64,000 nucleotides of DNA from Flaccisagitta enflata (GCA_965153355.1 OZ231126.1:83328001-83392000), one strand, 5' to 3'. Shown: positions 13,087-26,935, numbered from the stretch's first letter. Notes: generated from the sequence alone by a model not told the origin. Made by a program: numbers and translations.

Positions 13087-13359
13087 CTATTTTATTTCAG
13101 GCTTGCCTGCTTTTTTGGTACCTGCGATTGGCATTAATTCTTCGCCGCATTCACTTTCTCGTGAATATTTATGCACGGCGTCGTCTTTTACTTGGTTTTC
13201 CACGCGGTCGCACGCCCTGGACGCTTTAAGCGCGTGGGAGATTATAGAGCCGGAGGTGTCAATTAAACCTCCTTTGGCATTTTCGGCGCTACCTTTGCTG
13301 CCGACTTCAATCGCTGCGCAATTTTTAACACTACCGGTAGGACTATTTTCTGAATGCAT
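13087..13359 (-). pseudogene. Possible relic coding segment in a GC-rich island, 90 codons
   Basis: Minus-strand frame in a locally GC-richer block within the AT-rich element. Composition is balanced (A, G, S, E, K, V), unlike the N/K/Q-rich chance frames around it: NSPTGSVKNCAAIEVGSKGS near the start, then SGSIISHALKAS. The island ends abruptly at both sides. No family recognised. It may be a remnant of gag or a captured exon. A plus-strand frame of 179 codons (13064-13603) overlaps it, is hydrophobic, and is likely its shadow. Confidence 0.25.
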
Positions 13360-13609
13360 TCTTGCCTTTTTTTTTCTTTTTATTCATTGTAGACCCTCTT
13401 ACACACAGGCAATGCTGTGTTTGGGGTGGCATTTTTCATATGTGACATGTCTTGGGCTGTTTTTATCTTTGAGAAATATCATTGTGCTTGAATTTATGTT
13501 TTTGGATCCTTGCTTTTTGAATTTTGTGCACTCATTATTGGCCATGCTGCGAGGACTTTGTGTGCCATTTTTGATCACTTTGTGTGCCATTTTTGATCAC
13601 TAGTCACTC

Positions 13610-16600
13610 GCTTGTTTTTTTTTTGTTTTTTTTTTGTTTTTTTTTTTTCAATGGTAATTGGTATGTCTCTTTTTGACATCACATTGCTGGACTGTGGCTG
13701 GAGTGCGCTGATAAGGTTCCTTCGGAGTCTACAGTATCTCCGGTATGTGCCATTATCTTTCCTCGGGCTCTACAGTGTACCCGGCAAGCGCAAATATTCT
13801 GGTTTGCTCTGTTTATCTGGCCGCTCTTTTGTCTAGCGGCGTTCACTGTCATTCTTGACTTAGTCATTATCTTTAGATGGCAATAATGATGATTGTGAGT
13901 ACCATTTTGTGCTTAAATGAACTAGCACAGGCTTTCAATCTACCTAAGTGTGTGTCATTTCATAGTACCGATCTTTTGCTTGCTTTGTTTTCTATGGTGA
14001 TCAATACATCCTTCTTTAGTCTTTGAGTTGTAATCAATATTTTTGAAAGCCTTTTTGTTCTCACTGTTTTGCCTACTTTATGTCCTGACCTATTTCTGCC
14101 AGGAAAAAAAGTATCATATTTCTATCGTACTGCTACCACATTACCACTGTTGCCGTACTGTCACGGAGCTCTCGCCGTACTGTCATCAAACTGCTGTGGT
14201 AATGCTGCTGTACTTCAACTGTACTGTGGTCATATCGGCTTAGTACTGCTGGGTCACCTATTTTGGACTGCATTTGTTGGTGTTGACAGTGATTTTTCCT
14301 TTCAGACAGTTGATGGTGTGTATAACTTGTTATCACAGGCATCAATTTCATTCTTGCAACTTCATTCACAGTTTTCTTGATGTCTGGCTTACTTGCCGAT
14401 AGATTTCCCATTATATCTTTGTATAGAAGTGCAATGACATTTTTGTCGGTGATTGCTTGATTTCCATTAAGAGAGTATGGTAGATCTTGTTGACTCTGTT
14501 TATTGACAATATCTCACCCATTTACCCTTGATAATGATCAACATGTTATTCTGTTTAAACCAAACTATCATGTGACTCAATTATCATATGTCAATGTCAT
14601 CTATGTTCTTTGAGAACACAGCGTTTTGAAAATCTATGTTCAGAACATCACCCTTGTCTTGGCTTTTCCCATGATGGTGACTGAGAAAATTTAGCTAGAG
14701 TAAATGTGCTTGTGAACAATGATGAGAAAATTTGCTTCATTGATGGTTGGTTAACTATCACATGGGCTGATCATATCTGTTGTGAGGCGTAAGAACAAAG
14801 TCTTGTTTTGGCTACACCCAATTCATCTTCTGTTTTTCATTGTGCATGTTAGTTTCAGTTTTTCTTTCTTGCAGATATTTAGCTGACTTTGCCATTCAAT
14901 ATCTGCCATTTGCACATAAAGCTTATCAACATGACACTTTTCTGTTTTGTTTTGCTGAAAAGGTGTTGGTATTGATTTTCAATTTTGTTGAGCTCTGTTC
15001 TTGCCAATGATGGGTGTTTTGTGTGACATTAACAGATTTTTATCTTGCACTTCATTGCCAAATTCTATTTTCAAGATTGTTGCGTATTAACATCTTTGAT
15101 CGTTTTTCATAGTGTAGGTTTCATGTCACAACAATTCTCAATATCTGTATTGTTGCTGGTTATTACAATCCGATCAGTGATTAATTGACTGACTGACTGA
15201 CTGACTGACCATTTCTTCAACTGACGATAATCGCTGTAGGTTGGAAGGTCTGGCTGACCTGGTGCACTCATGTCATCCATGCTCCAATCAAAGGATATTT
15301 TCATGTTGTGTGAAATTCAGCGTCAGTATTGTCAATAATTCCATGCTTTTAGCTGATTTATCACAATATTGTCTTTTGTTCAACCCAAGTTTGGTTGCTG
15401 AAAATTTTTTCATAGTTTGCCAATTATCCTGGATGTTGCTGATTTTTTTCTCATTATGTGTTTTGGGGGCAATTGATATTGCTGATTGATGCTGATTTGG
15501 CTCTTTCAGCCAATAAAAAGTTTTGATTCGAAGCTGCTAACTTCACTTCAATTTTTCAGCACTGTGATTTTCAGGAAATTGGGTAAGTGTGGTTTTGCTT
15601 TCATTCTGCATTGTGATTGCATATACAGTGGAGCTTCAAATGCAATTTTTGTCTTTGACCTCTGATGATTCCTGCATCAGTTTGATGGTGTCACGATATA
15701 TTTTGTCTTCTTGTTACTGGTCTCATGTTTTAACTGCTGCATTTTCATCTTCATTTTCATTTCTGCATTTTCTGTGCTTCCTTTTACATAGAGCATTTGA
15801 GTTGTAAATTTTGTGGTAGGCTCTTGTCCATTGTTCATTTGTTGATTGGTTGATCTTGCTTGATTAGATGAGTTGTTCATTGTAAAGACAATGTGAACCT
15901 TCTCTCTTCAAGAATCATAATCTTGCTGCTTACAATTAGCTCATGTGAGCGGATTTTGCTGGACAGTAGCCAAATTTGATTAATTCGCACAGATGATTTT
16001 GGAATCTTCTCCGTTTTTTATTGTCTCTTTCTTTTTGTTTTAGTTTTTCCATGTTGTACATTTGATATGCTTGTTTTGATAAACTTCTTGTCAGCGAGTG
16101 ATCATAAGCAGTCATAATTTTGAAGACTACTGAAGTAAAGAATTCATCAATGCAATCATTATCTGGACTTAGCTTATGCAACTTTTTACATTACTCTTAT
16201 GAGAGTATTCATTCAGCAGTCACTATTCTTTCCCTTTTCCTCTTGATTTTGTGACTGCTAGCTGTAAAGGATTTTCACAGGTGACTTTCAGCTGTTAAAT
16301 AATTGTGGCAGGCCATAAACTGTTTTAAGTTGTGTAGCTGAGATAGTCATAATGGTGAAATAAGAGCTGTTGAGAGATGAAGTTTTTCCCAGTCTTCCCT
16401 TGCAATGGGTGCCAGTTTTTTTTGTTTTTGTTTTTGTTTTCCTGATATGCTTGTTTTTATTTCATTGCCAATTGAGTTTGTCTTATGCTATCTTTTGCTT
16501 TTTGGTACTTAGTTTAATGCTGAGCATGTGTTTTTATTGGATGAGCATGTTCCTTAGGCATTAAAGTGCTTCTGAACAAGCAGATCTAGTGGAACTTGTT

Positions 16601-17160
16601 TCTCAGGTGGAATCTCATTGCAACTGTTGATTATGAGGTCCAGACTTTCCACTGAAATTGATATTTTAAGATTTTGTGTATACCTGCTTGTTCTGCTTGT
16701 GATATCATGGTTTGTGGTATTTCAAAATACCATGCTGGAGGGATCACGGTCCCTAGCTGTGAAAATTTAATTGTTGGGATAGTGGGTTGATTTACTTCAT
16801 GATTTTTATGACTTATCTTTGTCTCAAATTTTTCTTTAGGGTCAGTTTTGGATTGCAACATAGTGATTGAATTTTCACCAGGTCTAATTAGTTGCCTATG
16901 TTTATCCTTGATTGCCTGCAGCATTCATGATCCAACCTCTACTAATGGACCAATATCATGGCGAGGATAAAGACTTTGGATTTGGAGGATTATATGGCTG
17001 TAGGGCAGACCATGCTGGTTGTTAGCCATGCCGATGAAACTATGTTTTGACTTGTTTTGCACATGATTCTTTGTTACATTGCTTTTCTGCTCATGCAAAG
17101 AATAGATCAGTTGTCAGGATGGTACAAGTGTTTTCTTAATCAGTTGACTGCAAATTTGTG
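13610..17160 (-). other. Interior of the giant LTR element, no gene recognised
   Basis: T-rich on the plus strand with T runs at about 13617-13650 and a short (TGAC)n at 15186-15209. No frame above about 105 codons and no recognisable motif on either strand. Confidence 0.5.
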
Positions 17161-17166
17161 GTATTT

Positions 17167-17565
17167 TCATAAGCTTAGGATTGGTTTATCACTGGTGCTT
17201 TTGCTGTCAATATCTATAGAACTCATTCTAATTGTTATGGATTCATTTTCACCTTCTGTAAATACAATTTGATGCATGCCATGTTCTGAGTTGGTTGATG
17301 TTAACTTACCATGTAAAGCTGTTTGCTGCTTTTTGTTTGCATTGCTATGATCCAGCTTTGTCACTAGACCGGACTTCGGCGTATGCTGGCTTTGCATTAT
17401 CTGCTCTTTACCCTGATTTGGCTTTGTCAACCAACTGGATTTCCACATTTGCAACCAGTTGATTTCAGTTGAATATTGTGCGTCCTTTGACGGCACTTCT
17501 TGCTTGGTCGTCTCGGCGCTGTTGTTGCTCATTACTGCTTTTTCCGGCTTGTCTTGACATGGCAT
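17167..17565 (-). pseudogene. Relic frame with repeated peptide module, copy A (132 codons)
   Basis: The minus-strand frame contains TPKSGLVTKLDHSN and, about 30 residues on, GMHQI followed by ESITIRMSSI. The same two blocks, in the same order and at nearly the same spacing (128-129 bases between plus-strand counterparts), recur in copy B at 18317-18480. Conserved wording at protein level across two diverged DNA copies suggests the frame was once coding. It opens downstream of two adjacent TAA codons, so it is not intact. No family recognised. Confidence 0.35.
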
Positions 17566-17922
17566 TGTAGTATAGCATCGGCTTGGAATGCTTTTTGCAT
17601 GCTTGAGATACTGCTTTTGAAATGCTTGGATTTATTAAAGCTTTTCGGCAGGTTGCAACATTCATTACCTTCAATGATGTTTGAGATGTTCATATGGTGA
17701 TGGTCACTATAGGAACTTCATCATATTTGGTCAACTATACATACTTACATGTGAATCTTGTTGAACTTGGTTTCGCAATGTTATGTGCTACTTTGCTGCC
17801 TGCAAGCCAGTAGATATTTAATCTTTTTCTTTGCGCATTCAAGTTGCCTCTTGCTTCTTGACAAGTTTTGGTACCCATTCATTGGTGTTTTTGTTTGTAA
17901 GCTTTGTCTTGCAATTGAATAT

Positions 17923-18480
17923 TTAATCTCTGTTGTTAGCCCGACTGATCAGGTTTGATCTTTGAACTTTGTTTCTGCATTTTTGTAGAACATTTAGTCG
18001 TTTTTGCTTATTGTCTATATAGCTGATGTGGCTTGTATTTGTGTATGATTTCAGAGTTTTGTGGCTTGTATTTGATTTAGCCATGTCTATCTTCATTTTG
18101 GTGACTGTTTTTAGTGCACTTATCATTAACTTCGGTTGATGAACTTCATTTAGTTCCCCTCTCATCTTGGTGTATGAGATGTTTGTGCTTTTCACCTGAT
18201 CAAGCTTCCCTCTGGATGTCCATTGTTGTATCATTTTTAATGGCAATTCCTGTATGATCTTTCTTTTGGGTTCTATGATGGTTTTCTCAGCGGCGCCTTC
18301 TGCGCCCCTTGGTATGGAACTCATTCTGATGGTTATCGAATCATCATCATGTTGAGTTAGATGGATGTGATTTATACCTTGGCTGGAAGTTCCTGCGTCT
18401 GTAGCTTGCATTTCTTTTTTTCGTTGTTACTCCACCGCTCCGCCATGATCCGGCTTTGATGCCGGACCGGTTCTTGGCGC
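17923..18480 (-). pseudogene. Relic frame with repeated peptide module, copy B
   Basis: The longest minus-strand frame of the element (17923-18411, 162 codons) carries GINHI...DSITIRMSSI. Reading further upstream in the same frame, through one TAA, gives APRTGPASKPDHGGAVE before the start, matching copy A block for block. A third SGP-type block (TPTSGPARKLDNGN) lies at about 18523-18560, in the 116-codon frame 18372-18722. The single stop would be explained by CAA to TAA. No known domain is recognised. Confidence 0.35.
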
Positions 18481-18729
18481 AGGTGGTTATGATGATTGTG
18501 CTGTTGCATGACCTGCATATTGCCATTATCCAGCTTTCTCGCCGGACCAGATGTCGGCGTTGGCGGTTTTCCAATGTTTCTGGGCAGTGCTTTTTGCCTG
18601 GTTGCTACTGTTTTGTAATTTGCAGCTATAGTGCTGCCTTTGGCATGGGCAATGGTGTTGGCCATTGCCTCATCTCTGTTGGGTTGCCGCTGCATATTTT
18701 GATCAATTTGCAATTTTGTCATTTGTTTC

Positions 18730-21700
18730 CTTCAAATGTTATTATGTCATCCATTTTATTCTCATTGCTTCTGCATTTTTCCATGGTTTTCGTGTTATGT
18801 TACCATTTGTCACTTTCGATATTTTGCACTTAAGCACAGAATGATCAGCATGCATTTCAAAATCTTTTTCTTGGTGAAGATGCTAGCTTTGCTTGGTTCT
18901 TGACCTTGAAAGTGGATGCTTCGAGTTGGCTCTAAGACTCCTGGATCTGCCATGAGCTCTGCAATGCTTTTGCTTTCCTGGTCTGCTAGCTGAATGGTTT
19001 GCTTTTCTTCTAAGATTTTGAACTTGCTGAGTGAACTTTTTTATCTCAATATCCCATCTTTCTTTTCCTTTTTCCTGAGTTTGATGAGTTTTGTAATAAT
19101 GCACATTGTTAGTTGGTGGTGACTTTTGGCCTTTAACTCATTAGTTATATTCCTTTTAGTGTGTTTGCACCTGTATGATATGGCCGCAGTGTGCGGCACT
19201 CTAAAATGGTCTGCGGCTGGCAAGGTCTTGATACATTTCAACAAGAATTATTAGTCACCCAATTATTTGCAAGGACAATTTGGGGCGACCTTTCCTAATC
19301 AGCTGGATGGTTCCATGATTATGAAACTATTTTTTTTTCTTTCTTACTCATTTTCTTTTCCTTCTTGATTCCCATTGGCTTTTGAGTATATGCCGCTACA
19401 GGAAATCATAGGGATGGCTTTTTTTTTTTTTTCTCTGTAGAGCTGACATTGTATGGTTTCTATTATAAGTGCATTAAAGCACAACATTTTTCATGACTTT
19501 TTGTACCATCAAGCTTTACTAAAGTCATGATTGTATCACAATATTTAGCGAGGAATCAATTGATTGGCGTGCCTGCTGATGATTTTCTTGGTCTTTGTAT
19601 GATCATGAAATTGGCATATTATTATGTTTTGAAAATCCCATAGTTGAGTCATGCTTGATACTTAGGCAAGAAGGTTCGATTCCTTCTTTTCTTGTGCTCA
19701 ATGCTTTTTTGTTGTTGAATATGGTTATGCTTTCAGGCACTTGTCCTTTAGTTGGTCATAGTCAGCAGCAAGGCTTAATTCAACTTACTGTCACCTCGCT
19801 ATGTCATTTTAGGAGTTTTTTCATATATCAGCTGGTTACTTAGCTGTTCTTGATTGTTATCAAGATGACATCAGATACTCTTTTCATCACCTCCTTTTGA
19901 TCTTTTGTTATTTGCTGTTCGTCTCAAGTGTATTTTGGGTACTTTGATGATTTTGAATTATATGTTAGAGACTTGCAGTTCTGTTGAAGCTCTTTCCATC
20001 TGATTGCATTGCTTTTACATTATAGTGAGGCTAGTGTTTCAGTAATGGTGTTGCGGTGTCTCAAGAAAGATGCTATCAGGTGTTGTTGAAATACAGTGGT
20101 GTCGCCAATTGCTCACACGGCCTGTGTCGATTTACAGTTTGCTTCTATCACCAGAACTGTTTGCTTTTGTGCAATCAAGCCACTATGCTTAGTAGCTTGT
20201 ACCCTTGTAGATGATCAAAAATGTTGATTTTTGTCATTCTGGCACAAGCTAATGCTTAGCCTATTGCTTCACTGCGCTGTACGGTTGTTCTTTAATGATA
20301 TTTATGAATTCAGTGGAGGGGAATATTTGGAATTTATTTTGTGGCAGGATATGACTAATATGTCATGCAATTTCACTCTGTACCAATGTAAATCCTGAAC
20401 TCATCCCCATTGAATCAGGAGATGATTTTTCATATTTGCTTTATTCACCCCTCAAGGAATGTTGTATTTGAGACAGTTGCCGCAGTGTTCTCTGCGTGGC
20501 ACTGTGTCCAGGATTGTTATGTCCGATGAAGATTGATGATGTTGAGTAGGACATATTTCTCAGTGTTTTTGGGAGATTGGGGTATGAATACAGCATTGTT
20601 CTAATAGCCATATTATACTGATTCAAATATCCTTTTTAAGATCTGATGACAAATGGTTCTTGTTGTTCTTGTTGTTCTTTTGTTTTGAAATATCATATAC
20701 ACGGCTTTGCTTCATGAATACATCATTGTTGCTCGTTTATGATGCAGAGAAACTGGCAATTGGTATTCAATAATAATTTGAATTTTCTTTTTCCGGAGTG
20801 AGTATTGCCTTTAATGTATTTTCATCGTTTTTGAATGAGGGTTTGACGGCAAGCATCTTTGAGTGCTCATTGTTTTACTTGTCCGCTTGCTTTTTATGGT
20901 GGAACATTTTTTTTTTTCTCTAACAGTTGTCCAACATCATCTTTGTTCATTGATGATATGGTTTATCTTTGTTTTTCAAGCCTTGAAATAACTTCACTTT
21001 TTGTGTATATTCAAGTGGCCATATTTGACCAATGCTCTTTATCAATATATCTGTCAGTGTACAAGGTTTTCAATGTCTTGTACATGATCACATGAGGATT
21101 GATGCAAATCCGGTTTCATGGCTTATTGGTATTGCAATGAAGTTATTTGGAATCAGGAATCATGTAAGTGAAGTTTGATGTATGTTTAAGACATCATATA
21201 AGGTGATATCTCATAAGCTGACGAAACATTCCGATGTTTTCTGGCTTTTCTTCTCTCTTTTTTTGATATTTATCTGGTCAAAATGATCATTTTGAAGCTC
21301 CACAAGATCGTCAAGGAGCTTGAATAAAATGCACTTTTTACAGTTGTATTCTTTTTTCTTTCAATTATGTCAGGCGTAAGTTTCGATCAGACACAGTTAC
21401 AACTTAGAGATTAAGCTGGATTTTTGCTAACAAGTAAAACATTCATTTTACTGTGTCGCAAATGGTGTAACTGGAAGTTGATGTGAAATCATCACATGAA
21501 TAAGTTGTTTTAATAACCCTAATTGACACTTGACTATGTTTTGGTTGTACAATTCAGATATATCTTTGATAATGTCTAACTCTACAACCTCTTGATGTAT
21601 TAAATGAGTTCCATCTGTTTCATGACAGTTAGGGTGGATCACCGTGTAGCTGTCTTTTCTTTTCAATTGGTTTGTGTTGAAATATGGATAATCGTTTTTA

Positions 21701-22220
21701 TCATGTCAGTCTACTGCTGCTGCTGCCGTCCCTGCTGTCAGTTTCACTGTTTTGGTGGAATCATCTATCCTTGAGTACTGTTGTTTTGCTTTAACATTGA
21801 TGATGTGATGTGATGACCATTTAAAGTTGGTCAATTTAAAATGGTGATTGTAAGTTCTTGAGATTTTGTCAATGCCATGATTGTACTGCTATTGAGCTGT
21901 TGGTTGGTATGATATGCGACTGCTCTAGATTTATCAGCCAATCAGATCACTTAATGGCTCATACTTGACTGCATAGTTGAAATGGAGAGCCCTCTTAGAG
22001 CCATTTTATTCATAAGAATCTATTTATAGACATCATGGGCAACTTTTCCTCCTTTTGTCCTTTTTTTTCTAATTTGCTGCTCTTTAATGATAAGGGTGGA
22101 ATGTTAAAGATCTTAACTATTCTCCGCTTCCATCAGCGATTTTGGCTGGCGAGAAGCTGCGATGCGCTTCCGCCATGCTGCAATCACGAAATCATATTGT
22201 CATTTTTTTCTTAGTGACTG
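18730..22220 (-). other. Interior of the giant LTR element, no gene recognised
   Basis: T-rich on the plus strand with T runs (about 19421-19431, 20907-20918). No long frame, no tandem array over a few units. Stops are frequent in all minus-strand frames. Confidence 0.5.
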
Positions 22221-22226
22221 ACAATT

Positions 22227-22227
<1 letters not shown>

Positions 22228-22259
<32 letters not shown>
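22228..22259. repeat. Poly-T tract of about 32 bases
   Basis: The longest homopolymer of the window (poly-A in the sense direction of the element). It could be an old insertion tail or simple slippage. No flanking duplication is evident. Confidence 0.85.
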
Positions 22260-22260
<1 letters not shown>

Positions 22261-23629
22261 GTAGATGACTCATCTGGGTACCATTTGCTTGTCTCTTTTC
22301 TATGTTGCATAAGTGATTGCGTTGTTTAATATGATCTGCTATTTGGATTGATGTAACATGCCAGATCTTTCGTGGATTATTTGGGAAAAAAAATCAAAGA
22401 AACAAAGTTTCTTATGGATTTTTGAGTCGGCGAGAGCTGCCGTTATTGTTGATTGTGATGAGACTATGTATTTTCTTGTTTTGTAGTGTGTCCTTTGAAT
22501 TTACTATGATTTTAGGTCCCATGCAATTTTTGGGCACATTCCCTTAATCAGGTAACATGATCAAGTAACAACAAATGTCCACTTTAATCTTTTTGAAGGT
22601 ATGTTATGGACAAGATTTGAAACATTTTGTTCGACATGCTGTCGTTCTTCCTCTGCTGTAATCCATCATGCCTTTTTGCAAATAGTGTGATCAAATGCTG
22701 TGATTCATGGAATGAACGAATCATACATTAGTGAATGCTTAGTAAGCTAATTGCTTAACTGAGATATAAATTTGTTAGACCTATAAAGATGGGGTTTTCA
22801 ATGATGTGAGGCCACATTTTCTTCCATCTGTCATTTTGATGGTAGCTGTCACGGAAAAATGGGCATCTCGTTGCTCTCGTTTTTTTTTTTTTTGTTTTTC
22901 TTTGGTATCTTTTTGCCAGTTTTTCTCTTAAATATGCTTCGCAAAAGAGAATAAAATATCAGGATTTCTCATTACTATAGTCGATGATGGCGTTAAGATG
23001 CAATCTGATGTCATTATTTTTAATCTGATCTTGGTAATATCTGATTTATGTATGATGTGGAGTAAACTGTTAGTTTTTTTTCTGATCATAGTTTAGCCTG
23101 CTTAATCGCGTTGATCTTTTTATCAAGAGGAACATCGATGGTGCTTGGGGAACCATTGACCATCAGATGTTTTGCAACAATACTTTAAGCAGTTTAGAAG
23201 AGTGGATGTGCCAAACTATTTAATTGTACTGCTGTGAGTTTTTGGTGTGTGAAGCGGACATGACTTGTCTTTCTATCTTTGACTTAATCACACCCCACTA
23301 TACCGAAACTGGGAGTAACGGAAATCCGTCTATAACAGATGAAATTAGTCAGTCCCTCAACATTCGTTATTGCGGGGTTCAAATATGGTTGTTCAACTGT
23401 TAAGTTATGGTGAAGATACCGCTGACCATTGATTTGTACAATCTAGCTTCCCCTTTGTATTCATTGCTGGTTTGTTTGCGAGTGTAAAGAATTGTTAAAT
23501 TTGATTGAAAATAGTCTGAGTCAGGTTCCTGGTTTTTAGTTGTAAAACGCAACAATTTTGCCGGCTTTGTCACTGACTCATAACTTCAACAATGTTTCCT
23601 TTTCACTTCCGTTGGTCTTCTGTTTTTCT

Positions 23630-23895
23630 TTTCTATGTGAGAATTTAATTCTCAGTCTCACACCAAACAATTTTTGTTTTGGAATTTGATTATTTTCTTG
23701 GTGAGAATTGAATTCTGTGTCTCAAAACGATTTTTGTTTTGGAATTTGATTTTTTTCTTCCCAGACAATTGTTGATTATTGTTGAAAGAATTTCCTTTCT
23801 TCAAATTCTTGGCCTTCAAAGTGAAAACAAATTGAAGTTAAAGAATATCCTTTCTTCAAATTCATGGCCTCCACTTTCAAAACAATTGAAAGTTG
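23630..23895. repeat. Two local tandem duplications of about 75 and 70 bp
   Basis: The segment with GAATTTAATTCTCAGTCTCA and a following TTTTGTTTTGGAATTTGAT recurs about 70-75 bases later (23695-23755). Directly after, AAGAATTTCCTTTCTTCAAA-type sequence (23786 on) recurs at about 23840. The copies differ at several bases. Confidence 0.6.
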
Positions 23896-24374
23896 AGACT
23901 GTTTTCTTTCTGTTTTGGAACAAAACTAAATATTGTCGAGATGACTTTCCCCTTTTTGAATGACCCTTGTCTTTGTGTGAAAATAATTTGTTATTGTTAA
24001 TTTCATACTCGGGGAGTCTGAGTGAATATTTCAAAGACTGTGTCAATTGATTTGCTTGCCGATGGTGCTTACGCGTAATTGCAAGTTGTCAAAATAGGTT
24101 GGTTGATTGGTTGGTTGGTTGATTGACAGTCAGCGATTAATCCAAGGATAACAGAAGATCTTTCATTTTTCATTGACTTATTTGGTGAGAATGGATCAGC
24201 AAGGCTCTTGCCTATGTCAAAAACTGCCATTCACTTTCACATTTCCTCTCATGGTTGCACTTTAGTCGCTTAAAACATTGTGGAATGTTTTGAGAACTGC
24301 ATTTCCATGTTCTTCTTTTTAGCTAAAGAAGGAGTGTTCTCAACTCTCGAATCTTTCTTCTGAATGATTGAAAA

Positions 24375-24480
24375 TTGGGATTTGATTGAAATTTAGGATT
24401 CGGTTGAAAATTAGGATTCAATTGAAAGTTTGGATTCAATTGAAAATTAGGATTTGGTTGAAAATCAGGACTTCTCTTAA
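24375..24480. repeat. 22-bp minisatellite
   Basis: Four to five units of GGATTCAATTGAAAATTA type with CGGTT/CAATT/TGGTT variants. In the plus frame 24386-24571 it gives a repeated IRLKIRIQLKVWIQLK peptide, which is a shadow of the repeat. Confidence 0.8.
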
Positions 24481-24959
24481 GGAATTTCTTCAACTGGCTG
24501 GTAACATGGATAAGGAGTGTTATTTGTCAAAATTATTCAAGAATGGTAACATTGATACCCAGCTGTCCTGAAGAAGAAGTTGATTTTGCGCGCCGCGATG
24601 ATAGCTGCCTGCTTGACTAACTGTAAAATTTGTTTGAGAGTTGCACTGTAAATCGAGATTGAATGTAATTGCAAATGTGCAACATTTCAGTTTCAGTTCA
24701 AACGTTATTCCCTTGAATGGTCATGCTTTCAACATAGGAAGAAGATAATTGCTTTAGACATTATCATTTTGTTGGACTGACTTTAATTGTCGACTGAATT
24801 ATCCATTGGGAGTACACACAATGATCTTTGAGTATTTTGCAAAATGCTCAACTCTTTTTTTTTCTTTATGTGCGCCCTTGGCCACCCTCTTTTTTCTTGT
24901 CTGGTCTCCGTGGTGAAATATGATGCTCATGGTGTTGAGAGGATCTGATCTTTCAGTCT

Positions 24960-25006
24960 TATGCAGGGCACGGGTACCGCTGACCCTCAAACGCTTTTGT
25001 GACTAT
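24960..25006 (-). repeat. Solitary T1 motif (AGTCRCAAAAGCGTTWGA...GGTACCCGTGCCC family)
   Basis: On the minus strand this reads as the family motif AATAGTCACAAAAGCGTTTG, then AGGGTCAGCGGTACCCGTGC, then CCTGC. The motif otherwise stands beside the GGGCAGCGG fold-back elements at 36.4, 39.6, 42.1, 57.6 and 58.1 kb. Here it stands alone inside the giant LTR element. Confidence 0.65.
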
Positions 25007-26883
25007 TATTCCTTGCAAATCAAGGAGCTTAACTTTCTTTTCTTTTCTGACTTGGTTCTCAAAGATAAACATATTTCTGTTTGATCTTGATGACGTATGA
25101 TGATGCATAAGCTTTGGATAGACCGTTGAGACAGACTGACTGAGGTCATATAAAATGACGATCATTGTCATTTCGATTGATCTAATCATCAATATCGCTT
25201 GTCATTGTGTTTCAGTGTATAGCTCGGGGATTGAGTGTCATTTGTTTAACAATGTGAGCAAATCTTGCTTTACCTGGTCATTCATTTGCGTGCAATATAT
25301 TTCCAAATTTGTTTAAAGCCTTGAGGTTTAAGGCTGTGAATGTTTCTCATTAGCGGTTTGACGGTGCTTGGTCACTCTTGGCTTAATGACTGGTTAACCA
25401 AGCTTTAACAACTGAGATTGAGCTTGATATTACAGGTTTTTCTGAAGCACCTTTATGCTCGGGAATGTCAATGTGCATTTTATTCTAACAGGGAAAAATA
25501 TATCAATGCCGATTCTCTCATGTTGTAGCCGGGTTCGCTGTACTGACTTTCAATTTACTTCCTGATAGTCTTTTTTTTTTCTTTTTTTTTTCGTATCAGA
25601 GTATTGATGAACAACACTTTTTTTTTCTTTTAAGGAAGAAATAATGTTTCCTCTCTGATGAATTGCGAATGAGATGGTATAATGAATAATTTCATTTGAT
25701 TAATAACAAATTTTTGCCAAGATGGAATTTCTTGTTGGACAGATAAATTATTAATTGTGTTCCATACAACGATTCTAACTGTATAATTGATAGAATGTGA
25801 GCAACGAGGTTGATGGATCTGTCACTTTGATTTATTGATTGATTGATTGAAATGCAAATGTTTGGTCTCAGTTTCGTGGAAACAGAATGAGCATATTTTT
25901 GGAAACTTGGTTTGCATTTCTCTCCACGTACAATGAGCTCTCTCGCTGCATAACTGCCATTTAGATTGGTTGGAATTATCTCATTTCAAAATGCTTTTTC
26001 ATCATTTTATAATCACAGAAGGTAATGACAGATCGTTAGTGTTTGACTTGCAAGGGCTTTTTTTTATGCATGAAAACATGGGATTTGGTCGTTCTTTCTC
26101 TCTTTTTTTTTCTTTCAATGTGATGGTTGTGCTCAAATGCTACACACTTAATTGATCGTGACAGAAACAGGATGTCGGCTTTGTTTTTGTCCTTTGGTGA
26201 CTCGTGACTTTTCATCATAAAACATGCATTTTTGTCAATTTTTTTTTCTTCCTATCATCGGCTTGAAGGAAGTGGAGAAGAGAGAAATGCGATCGGGACT
26301 CCCGTGCGCGTGCGCCGAAAGTGGCGAGCGCGCACGTTGGAAATGGCTAGCACGCGCATGGAGGAACAACTTTATACTCTCATATCTCCTTAACGGCTCT
26401 TGCCACTGAACAATGTGATATATCTATAGAACCGTTATGTCATAACCTATGCTTCGGTTCTACTTTTTTTCTTTTTTTTTTCTTTTTTTTTCAAAGCATT
26501 TTGAGATTGTAATATTCATGCAAATTATGAATCATGGCTTAGGCGCGAATCTCAAGCTGGCTCGGAACTGGCTAAGTTTCAATATTCATGCAATATGAGA
26601 TTCGTGGCTTTGGTTCAAATCTTAAACTGGACTTTCTCAGAATGTCATGAAAGATCTTTGTGACATAAGAAAGAATCTAAGTTTCAACTTCCTTTTTTTC
26701 TTGTCGCATTTTGAATCTCACCCTTACGCATTCATTTTTGTCTTAATTTGTGATTTGTTAGTACTGCCAATATCACCTGATTTTGGCTGCATCTTTTCCT
26801 TGTTCTTTCTATTTTCTTTTTTTTTTTTTCGGTTTCTTACTTTTGTGGCTTTGGTTATAGATATCCCGTAGTGTCCATTTGTT

Positions 26884-26935
26884 TTGGGGCAGCGGCCCCT
26901 GATAGTGCATAGTCCGCTGAATCAGGGCCAGGGTA
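26884..26935 (+). repeat. Partial GGGCAGCGGCCCC motif inside the LTR element
   Basis: GGGGCAGCGGCCCCTGATAG, followed after a short gap by CTGAATCAGGGCC. Its beginning matches the end of the fold-back family. The rest is diverged and makes a short imperfect dyad of its own. Confidence 0.45.

Noticed and set aside
13064-13603. 179-codon plus-strand frame within the giant LTR element
   Set aside because: It is antisense to the element's direction, T-rich and therefore Phe/Leu-rich, and overlaps a better balanced minus-strand frame. No domain recognised.
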